Assembly: GCA_016790285.1 (NCBI GenBank) | Contig: JAEUPJ010000030.1 | Coordinates: 1 to 64,000 of the forward strand | Length of the DNA stretch: 64,000 nt | Source: Roseateles sp. | GTDB taxonomy: Bacteria > Pseudomonadota > Gammaproteobacteria > Burkholderiales > Burkholderiaceae_C | Reading direction: 5' to 3' | Part shown: one piece after another, positions 43,498 to 56,616 of the stretch | Numbering within the stretch: position 1 is the first letter of the stretch | Layout of the letters: each line of letters starts with the position of its first letter | Position numbers and translations under genes: made by a program | Notes under the pieces: generated by a model | The model's database searches: none | What the model was told of the DNA's origin: nothing | The model's input: the letters and a program-made list of their open reading frames with translations, nothing else

Positions 43498-44148
43498 GTG
43501 ACGAGCGGGAAGTCCGGGGCGGTCTGCGCAAGCCTCGCGCTGGCCGCCCACGCCGCCCTGCTGATCGGTGCCCACGACGCGGCCCGCGCGCCGGGTGGGC
43601 ATGCCGGGGCGGCAGTGACCGCGCGGTACGTGCTGGAAGCCCCGGCACCGGGAGCCACACCCGAGGACCCGGGCGAGGCGCCGGCCGTGCCAGAGGCTCC
43701 GCTTGAGGCACGTGCCGACATCGGCACGCCCACGCCTCAGGCTGAAACCGCTCGCGAGACCGCGGCGCCCGACAGCCACCCGCCGGCTTTCGACGAGGAC
43801 GGCCAGCCGCGCCTCGGCTTTCCGGACGCCCCCATGCCTGCAGAGGGCGTGCAGTTGCGCGCCTATGTGGAACTGGAGCCCGACGGCAGCCTTCGCGAGG
43901 TGGCGACGGCAGCACCTCCGGGCACGGCGCCACCGCCGCCAGGCTTTCAGAAAGCCACGGAGCGCGCCCTGAGGCAGGCACGGTTCACGGCTGGCAACGG
44001 CTCGGCCTATTGCCTGCTGGTGCGCTTCGAGCCGGACGCTCCCGCGCCGCGGCTCGCATGGCTGCCAGGAGCGGCGCGAGACGCCGCGCGCTGCCTGGCC
44101 GGCGCCATGCCGGCGCCGCGCGAACTGGCGAACGCGGCGGCGCCCTGA
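43498..44148 (+). CDS. Proline-rich TonB-like protein
   Basis: A 216-aa product read from GTG 43498, 13 bp after pilY1. An N-terminal hydrophobic stretch ([19 protein letters not shown]) could anchor it in the inner membrane. A Pro/Ala/Glu-rich linker (residues ~40-95) follows, then a small C-terminal domain ([35 protein letters not shown]) resembling the TonB C-terminal fold. No ExbB/ExbD or receptor gene adjoins it. The function is not established, and the start could differ. Confidence 0.65.
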   Translation: MTSGKSGAVCASLALAAHAALLIGAHDAARAPGGHAGAAVTARYVLEAPAPGATPEDPGEAPAVPEAPLEARADIGTPTPQAETARETAAPDSHPPAFDEDGQPRLGFPDAPMPAEGVQLRAYVELEPDGSLREVATAAPPGTAPPPPGFQKATERALRQARFTAGNGSAYCLLVRFEPDAPAPRLAWLPGAARDAARCLAGAMPAPRELANAAAP

Positions 44149-44152
44149 GGCC

Positions 44153-45628
44153 TCAGCGCGGCAGGGTCGTCGCGCCCATCAGGTACTCGTCCACCGCGCG
44201 CGCGGCCTGGCGGCCCTCGCGGATGGCCCACACCACCAGGCTCTGGCCGCGGCGCATGTCGCCCGCGGCAAAGACCTTGTCGACGTTCGTCTTGTAGGCC
44301 GCCGCCCCTTCGGTCGAGGCCTTGCCGTTGCCACGGGCGTCCTTCTCGACGCCGAATGCATCGAGGATGGTCGCCACCGGCGACACGAAGCCCATGGCCA
44401 GGAAGGCGAGGTCGGCCTTGAGGATCTGCTCGCTGCCTTCGACCTCGGTCATCTTGCCGCCCTGCCATTGCAGGCGCACGGTCTTGACGCCGGTGAGCTT
44501 GCCCTTCTCGCCAATGAACTCCTTCGTGGCGATGGCGAACTCGCGCTCGCAGCCCTCTTCGTGGCTGGACGAGGTGCGCAGCTTGATCGGCCAGTAAGGC
44601 CAGGTCAGCGGCCGGTCCTCGACCTCGGGCGGCTGGGGCAGCAGCTCGAACTGGGTGACGCTCTTGGCGCCGTGGCGGTTGCTGGTGCCCACGCAGTCGG
44701 AACCGGTGTCGCCGCCGCCGATGACGATGACGTGCTTGCCGTCCGCGCGGATCTGGCCCTTGAGCTTGTCGCCCGCGTTGACCTTGTTCTGCTGCGGCAG
44801 GAACTCCATCGCGAAGTGCACGCCGGCCAGGTCACGGCCCGGCACGGGCAGGTCGCGCGACTGCTCGGCCCCGCCGGTCAGCAGCACGGCGTCGAACTGG
44901 CTCTTGAGCTCGTCGGCCGAGATCGTTTCCTTGGCCCAATTCGTGACCTTGCTGCCCTCGGGCAGCGTGCCCACCATCACGCCGGCGCGGAACTCCACCC
45001 CTTCGGCCTTCATCTGCTCGATGCGGCGGTCGATGTGGGATTTCTCCATCTTGAAGTCAGGGATGCCATAGCGCAGCAGGCCACCGACGCGGTCGTTCTT
45101 CTCGAAGACCGTGACGCTGTGGCCCACGCGGGCCAGCTGCTGAGCCGCGGCCAGGCCCGCAGGGCCCGCGCCGACGATGGCCACCGTCTTGCCCGTCTTG
45201 ACCTTGGGCGGCTGCGGCTGCACCCAGCCCTCGGCCCAGGCGCGGTCGATGATGGCGTGCTCGATGGACTTGATGCCCACCGCGTCGTCATTCACGTTCA
45301 GCGTGCAGGCGGCCTCGCACGGTGCGGGGCAGATGCGGCCGGTGAACTCGGGGAAGTTGTTCGTGCTGTGCAGCACCGTGATGGCGTTCTTCCAGTCCTC
45401 CGGCCGGCCCTTGTAGACCAGGTCGTTGAAGTCCGGAATGATGTTGTTCACCGGGCAGCCGTTGTTGCAGAACGGCGTGCCGCAATCCATGCAGCGAGCA
45501 CCCTGCTGCTTGGCCTGCTCGACGTTCAAGCCGATGACGAATTCCTTGTAGTTCTTGACGCGAGCGGAGACGGGCTCGTAGCCCTCTTCCAGACGCTCGT
45601 ACTCCAGAAAGCCAGTAACTTTCCCCAT
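44153..45628 (-). CDS. gltD: Glutamate synthase small subunit GltD
   Basis: GltD (491 aa) is the NADPH-oxidising flavoprotein subunit of glutamate synthase. The N-terminal cluster region is [17 protein letters not shown], the FAD motif is [17 protein letters not shown], and the NADPH site lies near [13 protein letters not shown]. It feeds electrons to GltB. It lies 11 bp after gltB in one - strand operon and converges with the TonB-like gene with a gap of 4 bp. Confidence 0.96.
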   Translation of the reverse strand: MGKVTGFLEYERLEEGYEPVSARVKNYKEFVIGLNVEQAKQQGARCMDCGTPFCNNGCPVNNIIPDFNDLVYKGRPEDWKNAITVLHSTNNFPEFTGRICPAPCEAACTLNVNDDAVGIKSIEHAIIDRAWAEGWVQPQPPKVKTGKTVAIVGAGPAGLAAAQQLARVGHSVTVFEKNDRVGGLLRYGIPDFKMEKSHIDRRIEQMKAEGVEFRAGVMVGTLPEGSKVTNWAKETISADELKSQFDAVLLTGGAEQSRDLPVPGRDLAGVHFAMEFLPQQNKVNAGDKLKGQIRADGKHVIVIGGGDTGSDCVGTSNRHGAKSVTQFELLPQPPEVEDRPLTWPYWPIKLRTSSSHEEGCEREFAIATKEFIGEKGKLTGVKTVRLQWQGGKMTEVEGSEQILKADLAFLAMGFVSPVATILDAFGVEKDARGNGKASTEGAAAYKTNVDKVFAAGDMRRGQSLVVWAIREGRQAARAVDEYLMGATTLPR

Positions 45629-45639
45629 GGCTTGACTCC

Positions 45640-50397
<4,758 letters not shown>

Positions 50398-50437
50398 GGC
50401 GCCCTCCTGGAACACAACAGGGCGGGAGCGTACTGCA

Positions 50438-50452
50438 CCGCAACAATTGCGG
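50438..50452. promoter_or_regulatory. Inverted repeat upstream of gltB
   Basis: CCGCAA-CAA-TTGCGG is a perfect 6-bp inverted repeat with a 3-bp centre, 41 bp upstream of the gltB start. It is a candidate operator for gltBD. The binding protein cannot be named from sequence. Confidence 0.4.
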
Positions 50453-50462
50453 CAACTTCATT

Positions 50463-50528
50463 AAAATGGGGTCAGAGTCTATTTAATTTTCTTTCACCCG
50501 CGTCGTTCGATTAATTGGGGTCAGAGTC
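50463..50528 (+). repeat. Direct copies of the RAYT-associated repeat, 3' side of the gene
   Basis: AAAATGGGGTCAGAGTC (50463-50479) and TGGGGTCAGAGTC (50516-50528) are direct copies. The second lies within the coding end of the RAYT gene and supplies its last residues DSDPN and stop. An inverted copy lies on the other side of the gene. Confidence 0.75.
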
Positions 50529-51236
50529 GATCGGCGCAACAGGCGCAGTTGGTTGTTTGCGCGGACGCCCTCTGGGCCGGCGTGAGACGACGCGTTCGTG
50601 CTCACCCGCCAGCGGCTTCAGGAAGGCCTCGCTCGCCACCGGGCGCCCACGCAGCACCGACTGCGTGAATTGCGCCTGCTCGCTCAGCGGCACGCCCTGG
50701 TCGATGAACTCGCGGTAGGCATGCTCCCGGTCGAAGGGTGTGTTGCCCATCGACCAATACAAGGGATGCTCCGTGATCAGCGGCTGCCGGCCGAGCCCAA
50801 GGTGATGCGCGGCGCTCGACCATGGCCAGTCCTGCGCTTGCGCGCAAAGGCCGGCGCGCACCGGGTTGAGTTCGATGTAGCGCATGCAAGCAAGCAGGTG
50901 GCGCTCGCCCTCGATCAGCCCGGCACGGAATCGCCCTTCCCAGAGCGTGCCGCTGCGCTGGTGGCGCGCATTGAACCAGCCGACATAGCGCCGCCCCAGC
51001 GCCTGCATCATGCGGCTGAGCGCGTCGGCGCTCACTGGCGTGACGAGCAGATGGAAGTGGTTGTCCATCAGCACGTAGGCATGCACGGCCACGTTGTAGA
51101 GCGTGGAGACTTCAGCCAGGGTGGCCAGCAGGTGCTGCCGGTCGAGGTCGCTGAAGAAAATGGCCTGCCGGTTGTTGCCGCGCAGGACGACGTGGTGGGG
51201 CTGACCGGGCAGGATCAGGCGAGGCAGTCGGGCCAT
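50511..51236 (-). mobile_element. REP-associated tyrosine transposase (RAYT) gene
   Basis: A 241-aa Y1/IS200-like transposase of the REP-associated type. The HUH motif is HFHLLV (in YVLMDNHFHLLVTP), the catalytic Tyr lies in GRRYVGWFNARHQRSGTLWEGR, and the CMRYIELNPVRAGLC segment is diagnostic. A basic tail (RRPRGRPRKQ) follows. RAYTs are single-copy, domesticated relatives of IS200/IS605 enzymes that process REP palindromes. It is intact and flanked by its probable target repeats. It sits between dgt and gltB. Confidence 0.92.
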
Positions 51237-51262
51237 GGGCAGGGCCTCGGAGGGCGCGTTGG

Positions 51263-51297
51263 GGAGTCGAAAGAATAATCGACTCCGACCCCATTTT
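51263..51297 (-). repeat. Inverted RAYT repeat with hairpin, 5' side of the gene
   Basis: GACTCCGACCCCATTTT (51281-51297) is the reverse complement, with one mismatch, of AAAATGGGGTCAGAGTC on the other side. GGAGTCG (51263-51269) and CGACTCC (51280-51286) form a 7-bp hairpin with an A/T-rich loop, the kind of structure RAYTs recognise. It abuts the dgt stop. Confidence 0.75.
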
Positions 51298-52437
51298 CTA
51301 GAAGAGGGTCTTGCCCGTCAGGCGGGTGTGCTCGCGGATGGCGAAGCGGTCGGTCATGCCAGCGATGTAGTCGGCGCAGGCGCGCTCGCGGTTCTCGCGG
51401 GCGGCGAAGTCGGCGGGGAGCTGGGTGCTGTCGGCGGCGTAGGCCGCGAAGAGGTCGCGCAGCACCTGCTCGGCGCGCGTACGGGTCGCCTGGACCTGCG
51501 GGTGGCGGTAGAGATTCGCGAAGAGAAAGCGCTTGAGGGCCGTGCTCTTGGCGCGCATGTCGGCGCTGAAACGCAGCAGAGGCTTGTCAGCGCCACGGAC
51601 GGCGTCAGGGCTGTCGGGCCGGGCCTCGTCGAGCGCTGCGCGTGTCGCGTCGATGATGTCGTAGACCTGGGCGGACAGCATGCGCCGGATGGTTTCGAAC
51701 AGCAGGCGCCTGCCGGTCAGCTGCGGGTGGGCATCCAGCGCGGCGCGCCAGTGTTCACGAACCAGTTCCACGTCCAGCAACTGCTCCAGCTCGATGAGAC
51801 CGGAGCGCACGCCGTCGTCGACGTCATGCGCGTTGTAGGCGACCTCGTCAGCGAGGTTGCACAGCTGCGCTTCCAGGCTCGGCTGGCCGCCATGCAGGAA
51901 ACGCGTGGCGACGCCACCCGGCTCCATGGCTTCCAGCAGTTCGGCATTGCGCCGCGAGCAGTGCTTGAGGATGCCCTCTCGGGTCTCGAAGCACAGGTTG
52001 AGCCCGTCGAAGTCGGGGTAGCGCTGCTCCAGATGATCGACGACGCGCAGCGACTGCAGGTTGTGCTCGAAGCCGCCATGCGCCTGCATGCAGTCGTCCA
52101 GCACGTCCTGCCCCGCGTGGCCGAAGGGCGTGTGGCCGAGGTCGTGCGCCAGGGCCACGGCTTCGACGAGGTCTTCGTCCAGGCCCAGGCTGCGAGCGAT
52201 GGAGCGGCCCAGCTGGGCCACTTCCAGCGAGTGGGTGAGCCGGGTGCGGAACAGGTCGCCCTCGTGGTTCATGAACACCTGGGTCTTGTAGACCAGGCGC
52301 CTGAAGGCGGTGCTGTGGATGATGCGGTCCCGGTCGCGCTGGAACTCGCTGCGCGTGGGCGCCGCCGGCTCCGCAAGGCGCCGACCGCGGCTGCGCAAGG
52401 GGTCGGCAGCGTAGGGCGGGCGCGTCGGGCGTTGCAT
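51298..52437 (-). CDS. dgt: dGTP triphosphohydrolase-like protein
   Basis: A 379-aa HD-domain protein of the dGTPase family (type 2, shorter than E. coli Dgt). Metal ligands are visible in [13 protein letters not shown] and [36 protein letters not shown] at the N-terminus is a family mark. It hydrolyses dNTPs to nucleoside plus triphosphate. It begins one base inside the aroB stop, and its TAG directly abuts the RAYT repeat. Confidence 0.94.
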   Translation of the reverse strand: MQRPTRPPYAADPLRSRGRRLAEPAAPTRSEFQRDRDRIIHSTAFRRLVYKTQVFMNHEGDLFRTRLTHSLEVAQLGRSIARSLGLDEDLVEAVALAHDLGHTPFGHAGQDVLDDCMQAHGGFEHNLQSLRVVDHLEQRYPDFDGLNLCFETREGILKHCSRRNAELLEAMEPGGVATRFLHGGQPSLEAQLCNLADEVAYNAHDVDDGVRSGLIELEQLLDVELVREHWRAALDAHPQLTGRRLLFETIRRMLSAQVYDIIDATRAALDEARPDSPDAVRGADKPLLRFSADMRAKSTALKRFLFANLYRHPQVQATRTRAEQVLRDLFAAYAADSTQLPADFAARENRERACADYIAGMTDRFAIREHTRLTGKTLF

Positions 52438-53531
52438 CAGGCGGCCCCGTGCTCCGTGAGGACCTGGGCGATCTGAGCATCCGGCACCGCATGCAGGCCC
52501 GCGCGCCCCAGGGACTCGATGAGCACGAAGCGGATCGCGCCAGACTCTGCCTTCTTGTCCACCCGCATCAACTGCAGGTAGCGGTCGGCTCCCAGGCGCG
52601 GCGGCACCGTCGGCAGCCCTGCCCGCTCAATCAGCCGGCGCAGCCGCTGCACGAAGTCGGCCGGCATCAGGCCCATCCGGTGGGACAGGTCCGCCGCCAG
52701 CACCATGCCGCAGGCCACCGCCTCGCCGTGCAGCCACTCGCCATACCCGAGGCCCGACTCGATCGCGTGCCCGATCGTGTGCCCGAAGTTGAGGATGGCG
52801 CGCAGGCCCTGCTCCCGCTCGTCCTGCCCGACGACGTCAGCCTTGATCTCGCAGCTGCGCCGGACCGCATAGCCGAGCACCGCCTTGTCGCGCGCCAGCA
52901 GCGCGTCGAGGTTGTCTTCGATCCAGCACAGGAAGCCAGCGTCGGCGATCGGGCCGTACTTGATGACTTCCGCCAGGCCGGCGCGCAGCTCGCGGTCCGG
53001 CAGGGTGTCCAGCGTGTCGAGGTCGGCGATGACGCGTTCGGGCTGGTAGAACGCACCGAGCATGTTCTTGCCCAGGGGGTGGTTGATGGCGGTCTTGCCC
53101 CCCACCGAGGAGTCGACCTGCGCGAGCAGCGTCGTGGGCACCTGCACGAAAGGCACGCCACGCATGTAGATCGCAGCGGCGAAGCCGGTCATGTCGCCAA
53201 TGACGCCGCCACCCAGGGCGTAAAGCACCGTCTTGCGATCCAGCGCCTGCCCGAGCAGGTGGTCGCAGATGCGATTGAGGCTCGCCCAGTCCTTGTGCTG
53301 TTCGCCGTCCGGCAGCACCACCAGGTCCACGCGGGCGTAGGCGGCAGCAAGCTGGGCGCGCAGCCGCTCGGCGTACAGCGGCGCCACCGTGTCGTTGGTG
53401 ACGATGACCGCCGCCGCTGCCTTGGGCAGCCCCTGCCAGCTCGTCGCTTCATCCAGGAGGCCGGCCCCGATGCGGATCTCGTAGTTGCGGCTGTCGGGGA
53501 GCTGGATGCGGACGGTGTCGGTGGCGGGCAT
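52437..53531 (-). CDS. aroB: 3-Dehydroquinate synthase AroB
   Basis: AroB (364 aa) makes 3-dehydroquinate in the shikimate pathway. The NAD site is [13 protein letters not shown], followed by [22 protein letters not shown]. Zinc ligands lie in GLAEVIKYG and [10 protein letters not shown]. Start ATG 53531 ([19 protein letters not shown]) is standard. It follows aroK after ~70 bp, the common aroK-aroB order downstream of pilQ. Confidence 0.96.
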   Translation of the reverse strand: MPATDTVRIQLPDSRNYEIRIGAGLLDEATSWQGLPKAAAAVIVTNDTVAPLYAERLRAQLAAAYARVDLVVLPDGEQHKDWASLNRICDHLLGQALDRKTVLYALGGGVIGDMTGFAAAIYMRGVPFVQVPTTLLAQVDSSVGGKTAINHPLGKNMLGAFYQPERVIADLDTLDTLPDRELRAGLAEVIKYGPIADAGFLCWIEDNLDALLARDKAVLGYAVRRSCEIKADVVGQDEREQGLRAILNFGHTIGHAIESGLGYGEWLHGEAVACGMVLAADLSHRMGLMPADFVQRLRRLIERAGLPTVPPRLGADRYLQLMRVDKKAESGAIRFVLIESLGRAGLHAVPDAQIAQVLTEHGAA

Positions 53532-53601
53532 GCGGCCAAGTGTAAGAGCCGCGCCTCGTGGCGGGCCTCTGCGTCCGGTCAACGCGGGGTTCAGCGGCCG
53601 G

Positions 53602-54159
53602 TCATTGCGGCTCGGCGCCGACCGTCGCGGCCACCCGGGCCGGGTCCAGCAGGCCGGCAAGTTCCAGCTGCATCAGCGCCATGTTGACGAGTGCATGCAC
53701 CGAGGGCCGGGCGCTCTCCAGCACGTAGTGCGCGCAGCGGCGGTACAGCGGGTCACGCTGGTGATGCAGCTCGCGCAGCTTCCCCAGCGGGTCACGCACT
53801 TGCAGCAAGGGTCGCGTGGTGTCGTGCCGCAACCGGCGGTAGAGGTCTTCGGGCGTGGAGCGCAGGTACAGCACCGTCGCCCCGCGGTGCAGCAACTCGC
53901 GGTTGCGCTCGCGCAGCACGGCTCCGCCGCCCGTGGCCAGGACCCGGTCGCCGGGCCGGGCGATGAGCTCGGCAATCACCTCGGTCTCCAGGTCCCGGAA
54001 CGCCTCTTCGCCGTGTTGCTCGAAGAACTGCCGGATGCTGCCGCCGATGCGCTGCTCGATCTCGTGGTCTGAATCGACAAAAGGCACGCCGATCTGGCGT
54101 GCCATCTGTTTGCCGACGGTGGACTTGCCACCGCCGGGCATACCGACCAGAGCGATCAC
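53602..54159 (-). CDS. aroK: Shikimate kinase AroK
   Basis: AroK (185 aa) phosphorylates shikimate. The P-loop is [15 protein letters not shown], the shikimate-binding site is [14 protein letters not shown], and [14 protein letters not shown] is the second substrate loop. The start is GTG 54159. It lies 32 bp after the Ig-repeat lipoprotein gene and is presumably co-transcribed with it and with aroB. Confidence 0.95.
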   Translation of the reverse strand: MIALVGMPGGGKSTVGKQMARQIGVPFVDSDHEIEQRIGGSIRQFFEQHGEEAFRDLETEVIAELIARPGDRVLATGGGAVLRERNRELLHRGATVLYLRSTPEDLYRRLRHDTTRPLLQVRDPLGKLRELHHQRDPLYRRCAHYVLESARPSVHALVNMALMQLELAGLLDPARVAATVGAEPQ

Positions 54160-54191
54160 GAACGGGTTCAGATGTCGCCCTCGGAAGGTCG

Positions 54192-56594
54192 TCAGTTCGG
54201 GTCGGAGCAGGAGGCCGATTGGCCGTACGGGCTCACGCGGAACGCAGGTTCCCCTTCGTTCTTCACGGCCGTGACCGGCACGCCCGTCAGTTGTCGATTG
54301 CCGATCAACGACCCCATCGAGTAGCCAGGGCTGGCGACTCGACCGAACGACGCGGGCGGGCTGACCACGCCCGACGCCCCCACGCGGATCGAGTACTCCA
54401 CCCAGCTGCCATAGCTCTTCGGGTACTCAATGCGCAACACGGCCGTGCCGTTGGCGTCGGTCTTCGTGGTGCCAACCATCGAGATGGCCACGTCCGACTT
54501 GCGCGGATCCAGCTGGCCGTTGTGGTTCACGTCTTCGGACACGCCGTTGTAGGTCTCGATCGTGCCGTTGCGGAAACCCGTCACCGCACTGTCTTCCGCC
54601 AGGCATGACAGCGTTTCGAACTTGACCCAGGACTGCAGCCCCGCGTTGTAGACCCAGAAGCCCTTGGAGTAGGTGGGCAGATCCAGCAACGGCGTGAGCT
54701 GCACGTCCGACTTCGGATTGCCCGCAGCATCCACCACCAGCACGGTGAACCTCTGGACGTAAGTCAGTCCATTGGCGCCGTCCGCGATGGTCGCGTCAGT
54801 ACCGATACTGATCGACAGCGGTTGCTCGACGACCGTGAGGGTCACATACAGCTTGCGTCCGGCCGGGCAGTTGGCGATGGACTCGACGGTGTCGTCCTTC
54901 GCATAGCAGGCGTAGATCTTGACCTGGTCTGTGGAGCTGGCCCGCTGGCCGGGGATGAAGCTCGACACTGCCACGCCGTTGGCGTCCGACGTGACGATGC
55001 CATCCTTGCCAGAGCCGATGTCGCCATCGGTGCCCGAGGAGTTCTCGCCCAACCCGATACGCACGCGAACGTTGGGCACGGGGACGTTGTTGTCGGAGAG
55101 GAACAGCAGGCGCAACTCGGACCGGTTGTCCTTGGACCCGACCGCATTGACGCTCACGACAGACGGTGCGACCGTGAAAGTGGCTGATGCGATCGTGGTC
55201 GAGGCGGGCACGTCGGACAGCTTGGCGTCGATTTGCACCGTGCTGGAGATGATGGCCCCGCCCGCCTGGGCGTTGATCTGCGTCGGGCCGGAACCCACGG
55301 CGACATAGCTGTACAGGTACTGGCCTCTGTTGTCGGTCGTGCCGGTGGCAGCGGCCGTCGCACCTGGCCCGCTCACCGAGATCGCGGCACCCACCATCGG
55401 GTTGGAGTTCACATCGGTCAGCGTGTACTGGACCTGACCTGCGTCGCCGACCTTCAAGGTGGCGGGCTGGAGTGTGGCCTGCAGCTTGGCGCCCGTCACG
55501 CGGAACGAGGCCTGGCGCACAAACGTGCCGCTCTTGGCCGTGACGGTCACGAGGCGGTTGGACCGGTCGGCACCGATGGTGACAGTCGCCTTGGCCGTGC
55601 CATCGGCCGCCGTTTTGGAGTTGCCAACGACGACAACGGCATTGGCGTCGGCGCTGAAGGTCACGTCGATGTCCTTGACCGCGTTCCGGCTGGAATCGAC
55701 CGCCGTCACAGTGACGGCCACCTGGTCACTGCCCCCGTTGCCGATCGTGGACTTGTCCAGCGCGATCGAGATGTCGGCGGCAACGGGCGTGACGGCAGCA
55801 GAGTCCACCACGTCAAAACTCACCTGGCGCGACACGGTGCCGCTGGTGGCGGTCACCTTGACGGTCCGGTTGGCCTGGCTCGCACCCAGCGAGACCGTGG
55901 CCTTGAGCTGGCCGGTGGCACTGTCGGTCGCCGTGGCGCCACCCGTAGCGGTGACGAACGCCGACTTGGCGGGGTCATCCACTGCGAAGGTCAGCGGCGC
56001 ACCGCCCGCCGTGCCACGGGACGAGTCCAGCGTTGTTGCAGTGAGCGTGACGGTCTGCGTGCCATTGTTGGGCAGGGTCGTCTTGTCGGCGACCAGCGAG
56101 ATGTCAGCCACCTTGCTGCCCGTGACGCTGTCGACGACGTTGAAGGTGAAGGTCTGGCTGATCGCGCCGCTGCTGGCCGTCACGGTGATGGGGCGGCTGG
56201 TCCGGTCGACGAGACTCACGGTCGCGGCGAGCGTGCCATCGGTGGAGCTCGTCGTCGTGTTGGCCGCCGTCACGATGGCACCGCTGGTGACGGAGAACGT
56301 CACAGGCACGGATTTGCCGACAAGCGCGGCATTGCCGGTGGTGAGGGCCGTCACCTTCAGCGCGAGCGAATCGGTGCCGTTGTTGGCGAGGGTCGCATTG
56401 CCCGTGATGGACAGGGCCGTCAGCTCGGTCGGGGTGGTCGTGCCGCCGCCGCTGCCCGGCGGGAACACGGTCGTCCCGGCGCTGCCGCCGCCACCACCGC
56501 ACGCCACCAGCGAGGCGGCCATTCCGAATCCCATCGCAGCCTGGACGATACGGCGCCAGCCCTGCGTGACGATGGATTGCAACAACATGCTCAA
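54192..56594 (-). CDS. Ig-repeat (Big1/invasin-like) lipoprotein next to pilQ
   Basis: An 800-aa predicted lipoprotein. The lipobox is LVAC followed by Gly5, then a Gly/Thr-rich linker. At least four tandem ~90-105-residue Ig-like domains follow; typical blocks are LTALSITGNATLANNGTDS, ADISLVADKTTLPNNGTQ and ADISIALDKSTIGNGGSDQ, each with a DxT/DGT-AxATVxLG turn. The C-terminal ~350 residues include single Cys residues and further beta-rich units. It is probably surface-exposed. Its place between pilQ and aroK suggests co-expression with the pilus secretin; a role in adhesion is inferred. Confidence 0.85.
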   Translation of the reverse strand: MSMLLQSIVTQGWRRIVQAAMGFGMAASLVACGGGGGSAGTTVFPPGSGGGTTTPTELTALSITGNATLANNGTDSLALKVTALTTGNAALVGKSVPVTFSVTSGAIVTAANTTTSSTDGTLAATVSLVDRTSRPITVTASSGAISQTFTFNVVDSVTGSKVADISLVADKTTLPNNGTQTVTLTATTLDSSRGTAGGAPLTFAVDDPAKSAFVTATGGATATDSATGQLKATVSLGASQANRTVKVTATSGTVSRQVSFDVVDSAAVTPVAADISIALDKSTIGNGGSDQVAVTVTAVDSSRNAVKDIDVTFSADANAVVVVGNSKTAADGTAKATVTIGADRSNRLVTVTAKSGTFVRQASFRVTGAKLQATLQPATLKVGDAGQVQYTLTDVNSNPMVGAAISVSGPGATAAATGTTDNRGQYLYSYVAVGSGPTQINAQAGGAIISSTVQIDAKLSDVPASTTIASATFTVAPSVVSVNAVGSKDNRSELRLLFLSDNNVPVPNVRVRIGLGENSSGTDGDIGSGKDGIVTSDANGVAVSSFIPGQRASSTDQVKIYACYAKDDTVESIANCPAGRKLYVTLTVVEQPLSISIGTDATIADGANGLTYVQRFTVLVVDAAGNPKSDVQLTPLLDLPTYSKGFWVYNAGLQSWVKFETLSCLAEDSAVTGFRNGTIETYNGVSEDVNHNGQLDPRKSDVAISMVGTTKTDANGTAVLRIEYPKSYGSWVEYSIRVGASGVVSPPASFGRVASPGYSMGSLIGNRQLTGVPVTAVKNEGEPAFRVSPYGQSASCSDPN

Positions 56595-56616
56595 ACTCCC
56601 GTGAATCTCTATGGCT

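Noticed and set aside
50511-51236. A complete IS200/IS605 insertion sequence
   Set aside because: The protein is of the RAYT type, with no TnpB and no second IS end structure. The flanking repeats are REP-like.
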